Of a DNA stretch of 64,000 nucleotides, positions 62,438 to 64,000 are shown in pieces. Within the stretch, counting starts at the first letter, position 1. Every line of letters begins with the position of its first letter. Where the stretch lies: positions 169,501-233,500 of the forward strand of contig NZ_CP022254.1 in assembly GCF_003119195.2 (NCBI RefSeq), written 5' to 3'. This stretch comes from Azospirillum baldaniorum (GTDB lineage Bacteria; Pseudomonadota; Alphaproteobacteria; Azospirillales; Azospirillaceae). The notes beneath the pieces are model-generated. The model had not been told where the DNA came from. It did no database searches and worked only from the letters and a program-made list of their open reading frames with translations. Made by a program: the position numbers and the translations under genes.

Positions 62438-64000
62438 ATGACTGATGAGCACGCTGCCGAAGCGACGCCGGCTCCCCAGACACCACCCGCCTCGCCGCCG
62501 GCCTCCGGGTTGCCGGAGGATGTGATCCCGGTCATCCCGGTGCGGAACCTCGTGCAGTTTCCGGGGGTGGTGCTGCCGGTGACGGTGGGGCGGGCGCGCT
62601 CGGTCGCCGCGGCGCAGGAGGCGGCCCGCACCGAACGGCCGGTCGGCATCCTGCTCCAGCGCGACGAGGCGGTGGAGGACCCGACCGGAGCCGACATGCA
62701 CCGCGTCGGCACGACCGCCAGCATCCTGCGCTATGTCACCACGCCCGACGGTTCGCACCATCTGGTGTGCCAGGGACAGCAACGCTTCCGCATCGTCGAG
62801 TGGGTGCCGGGCCATCCCTTCATGGCCGCCCGCGTCGAGATGGTGGAGGAAAGCGACACCGCCACGCCGGAGGTCATGGCCCGCTTCCTGAACCTGCGCA
62901 ACGAGGCGGTGGAGGCGCTGCAACTGCTGCCCCAGGCCCCGCAGGAGCTGTTGGCCGCCGTCCAGGCGCTCGAAAGCCCCGGCGAGCTGGCCGACATGAC
63001 CGCCAGCTACATGGACCTGAAGCCCGCCGAGAAGCAGGAGGTGCTGGAGACCATCGACCTGCCGGAGCGGCTCGACAAGGTTGGCGGCCTGCTCGCCCGG
63101 CGGATCGAGGTGCTGCGGCTGTCGCGCGACCTCCGCGAGCGCACCCGCGAGGCGATGGACGAGCGGCAACGCGAATACCTGCTGCGCGAGCAACTCCGTG
63201 CCATCCAGAAGGAGCTGGGCGAGGCCGACGAGGGGCGTCAGGCCGAGATCGGCGAGCTTCAGGACGCCATCGCCAAGGCCGGCATGCCCCTTGATGTCCG
63301 CGAGCACGCCGAGAAGGAACTGCGCCGGCTGGAGCGCATGCCGGAGGCGGCGGCGGAATACTCTATGGTGCGCAGTTACCTGGACTGGCTGATCGAGATG
63401 CCGTGGGACCGCCGGTCGGAATCCCGCATCGACATCGCCGAGGCGCGCCGCATCCTCGACGAGGACCATTACGGGCTGGAGAAGGTCAAGCGCCGCATCT
63501 TGGAATTCCTGGCGGTGCGCAAGCTGAACCCGGAGGGGCGCAGCCCCATCCTGTGCTTCGTCGGCCCGCCGGGGGTGGGCAAGACCTCGCTCGGCCAGAG
63601 CATCGCGCGGGCGACCGGGCGGGCCTTCGCCCGCGTCTCGCTGGGCGGCGTCCATGACGAGAGCGAGATCCGCGGCCATCGCCGCACCTATGTCGGCGCG
63701 CTTCCCGGCAACATCGTCCAGGCCATCCGCAAGGCCGGGACGCGCGACTGCGTGCTGATGCTGGATGAGATGGACAAGCTGGGGCAGGGGTTCCACGGCG
63801 ACCCGTCGGCCGCCCTGCTGGAGGTGCTGGACCCGGAGCAGAACGCCACCTTCCGCGACCATTACCTGGGCGTGCCTTTCGACCTGTCGAAGGTGATGTT
63901 CATCGCCACCGCCAACATGCTGGACACCATCCCCGGCCCGCTGCGCGACCGCATGGAGGTGATCGAGCTGTCCGGCTACACCGAGGACGAGAAGCTGGAG
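62438..64000 (+). CDS. lon: Endopeptidase La (Lon protease), partial
   Basis: About 521 residues visible; the gene continues beyond the window. The N-terminal substrate-recognition domain (VIPVIPVRNLVQFPGVVLPV onward) and coiled coil are complete. The AAA+ module shows Walker A GPPGVGKTSLG (about residue 376) and Walker B VLMLDEMDKLG. The sensor and Ser-Lys protease domain lie outside. Lon degrades misfolded and regulatory proteins with ATP. No clpX or hup gene is visible upstream; its place after hsp20 and an EcfG promoter suggests a stress-specific copy. Confidence 0.96.
   Translation, partial: MTDEHAAEATPAPQTPPASPPASGLPEDVIPVIPVRNLVQFPGVVLPVTVGRARSVAAAQEAARTERPVGILLQRDEAVEDPTGADMHRVGTTASILRYVTTPDGSHHLVCQGQQRFRIVEWVPGHPFMAARVEMVEESDTATPEVMARFLNLRNEAVEALQLLPQAPQELLAAVQALESPGELADMTASYMDLKPAEKQEVLETIDLPERLDKVGGLLARRIEVLRLSRDLRERTREAMDERQREYLLREQLRAIQKELGEADEGRQAEIGELQDAIAKAGMPLDVREHAEKELRRLERMPEAAAEYSMVRSYLDWLIEMPWDRRSESRIDIAEARRILDEDHYGLEKVKRRILEFLAVRKLNPEGRSPILCFVGPPGVGKTSLGQSIARATGRAFARVSLGGVHDESEIRGHRRTYVGALPGNIVQAIRKAGTRDCVLMLDEMDKLGQGFHGDPSAALLEVLDPEQNATFRDHYLGVPFDLSKVMFIATANMLDTIPGPLRDRMEVIELSGYTEDEKLE

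Overview
The window is high-GC DNA with extreme third-position GC bias, densely packed and with many 1-4 base start/stop overlaps. Gene content points to an alphaproteobacterium of the Rhodospirillales, most likely Azospirillum or a close relative: a PhyR-type general stress response (GSR) regulator, promoters of EcfG type (GGAAC-N16/17-nGTT), an RpoH sigma factor with its diagnostic RpoH box, FixL-like PAS domains and much c-di-GMP and two-component signalling. This placement comes from gene content alone. No tRNA, rRNA, IS element, CRISPR array or prophage was recognised.

Layout. 1-1850: the 5' part of phyR (minus strand); facing away from it is a candidate EcfG-driven small RNA with a strong terminator, then a conserved-looking hypothetical gene. 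2018-5338: a MarR regulator coupled to an aminobenzoate/benzoate-CoA ligase-type enzyme and a GtrA membrane protein, with a convergent methyltransferase. 5509-10095: a YdjC deacetylase, then histidine-degradation genes hutI and hutU with a FitA/VapC-type toxin-antitoxin pair between them. 10073-13233: a DMT exporter and its probable HTH regulator, divergent from a methyltransferase across a perfect palindrome, then an acetyltransferase. 13370-19051: a complete five-gene peptide ABC importer (SBP, two permeases, two ATPases). 19077-19959: a DUF3072 protein and a bacteriohemerythrin. 20381-22225: an unusual three-gene TolQ/TolR-like membrane module. 22353-26140: YajQ, a small unknown gene behind a repeat array, an M23 peptidase, a single-domain response regulator and RpoH.

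26427-38584 holds signalling and envelope genes: a PAS(heme-like)-GGDEF*-EAL protein, a K+/H+ antiporter, a porin-like protein, a small lipoprotein, a GNAT enzyme, a patatin phospholipase, an MsbA-type ABC exporter and a large hybrid histidine kinase that also carries a FixL-like PAS. 38936-47137: a TPR-glycosyltransferase-like fusion, a CX5R phosphatase, two tandem paralogous proteins of unknown function, rlmJ, a lytic transglycosylase and a TPR-methyltransferase. 47169-52280: a LysR regulator divergent from wrbA and a glutathionyl-hydroquinone reductase (a quinone-detoxification set), an Hpt plus receiver pair, and a thioredoxin-reductase-like flavoprotein. 52617-64000: cbpA-cbpM co-chaperones, an M48 protease, a degenerate SpoIIE-type phosphatase sensor, cytochrome b561, a GDSL autotransporter, a universal stress protein, and a stress operon DUF2934-hsp20-lon behind a consensus EcfG promoter.

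A common thread is stress adaptation. PhyR at the left end controls EcfG in this bacterial class, and EcfG-type promoters recur at the sRNA (984-1009), the DUF3072 gene (19403-19427) and DUF2934-hsp20-lon (61687-61711). The most novel items are the candidate sRNA beside phyR, the TolQR-like module, the tandem paralogue pair at 41555-43583, and the two predicted gas-sensing PAS proteins.
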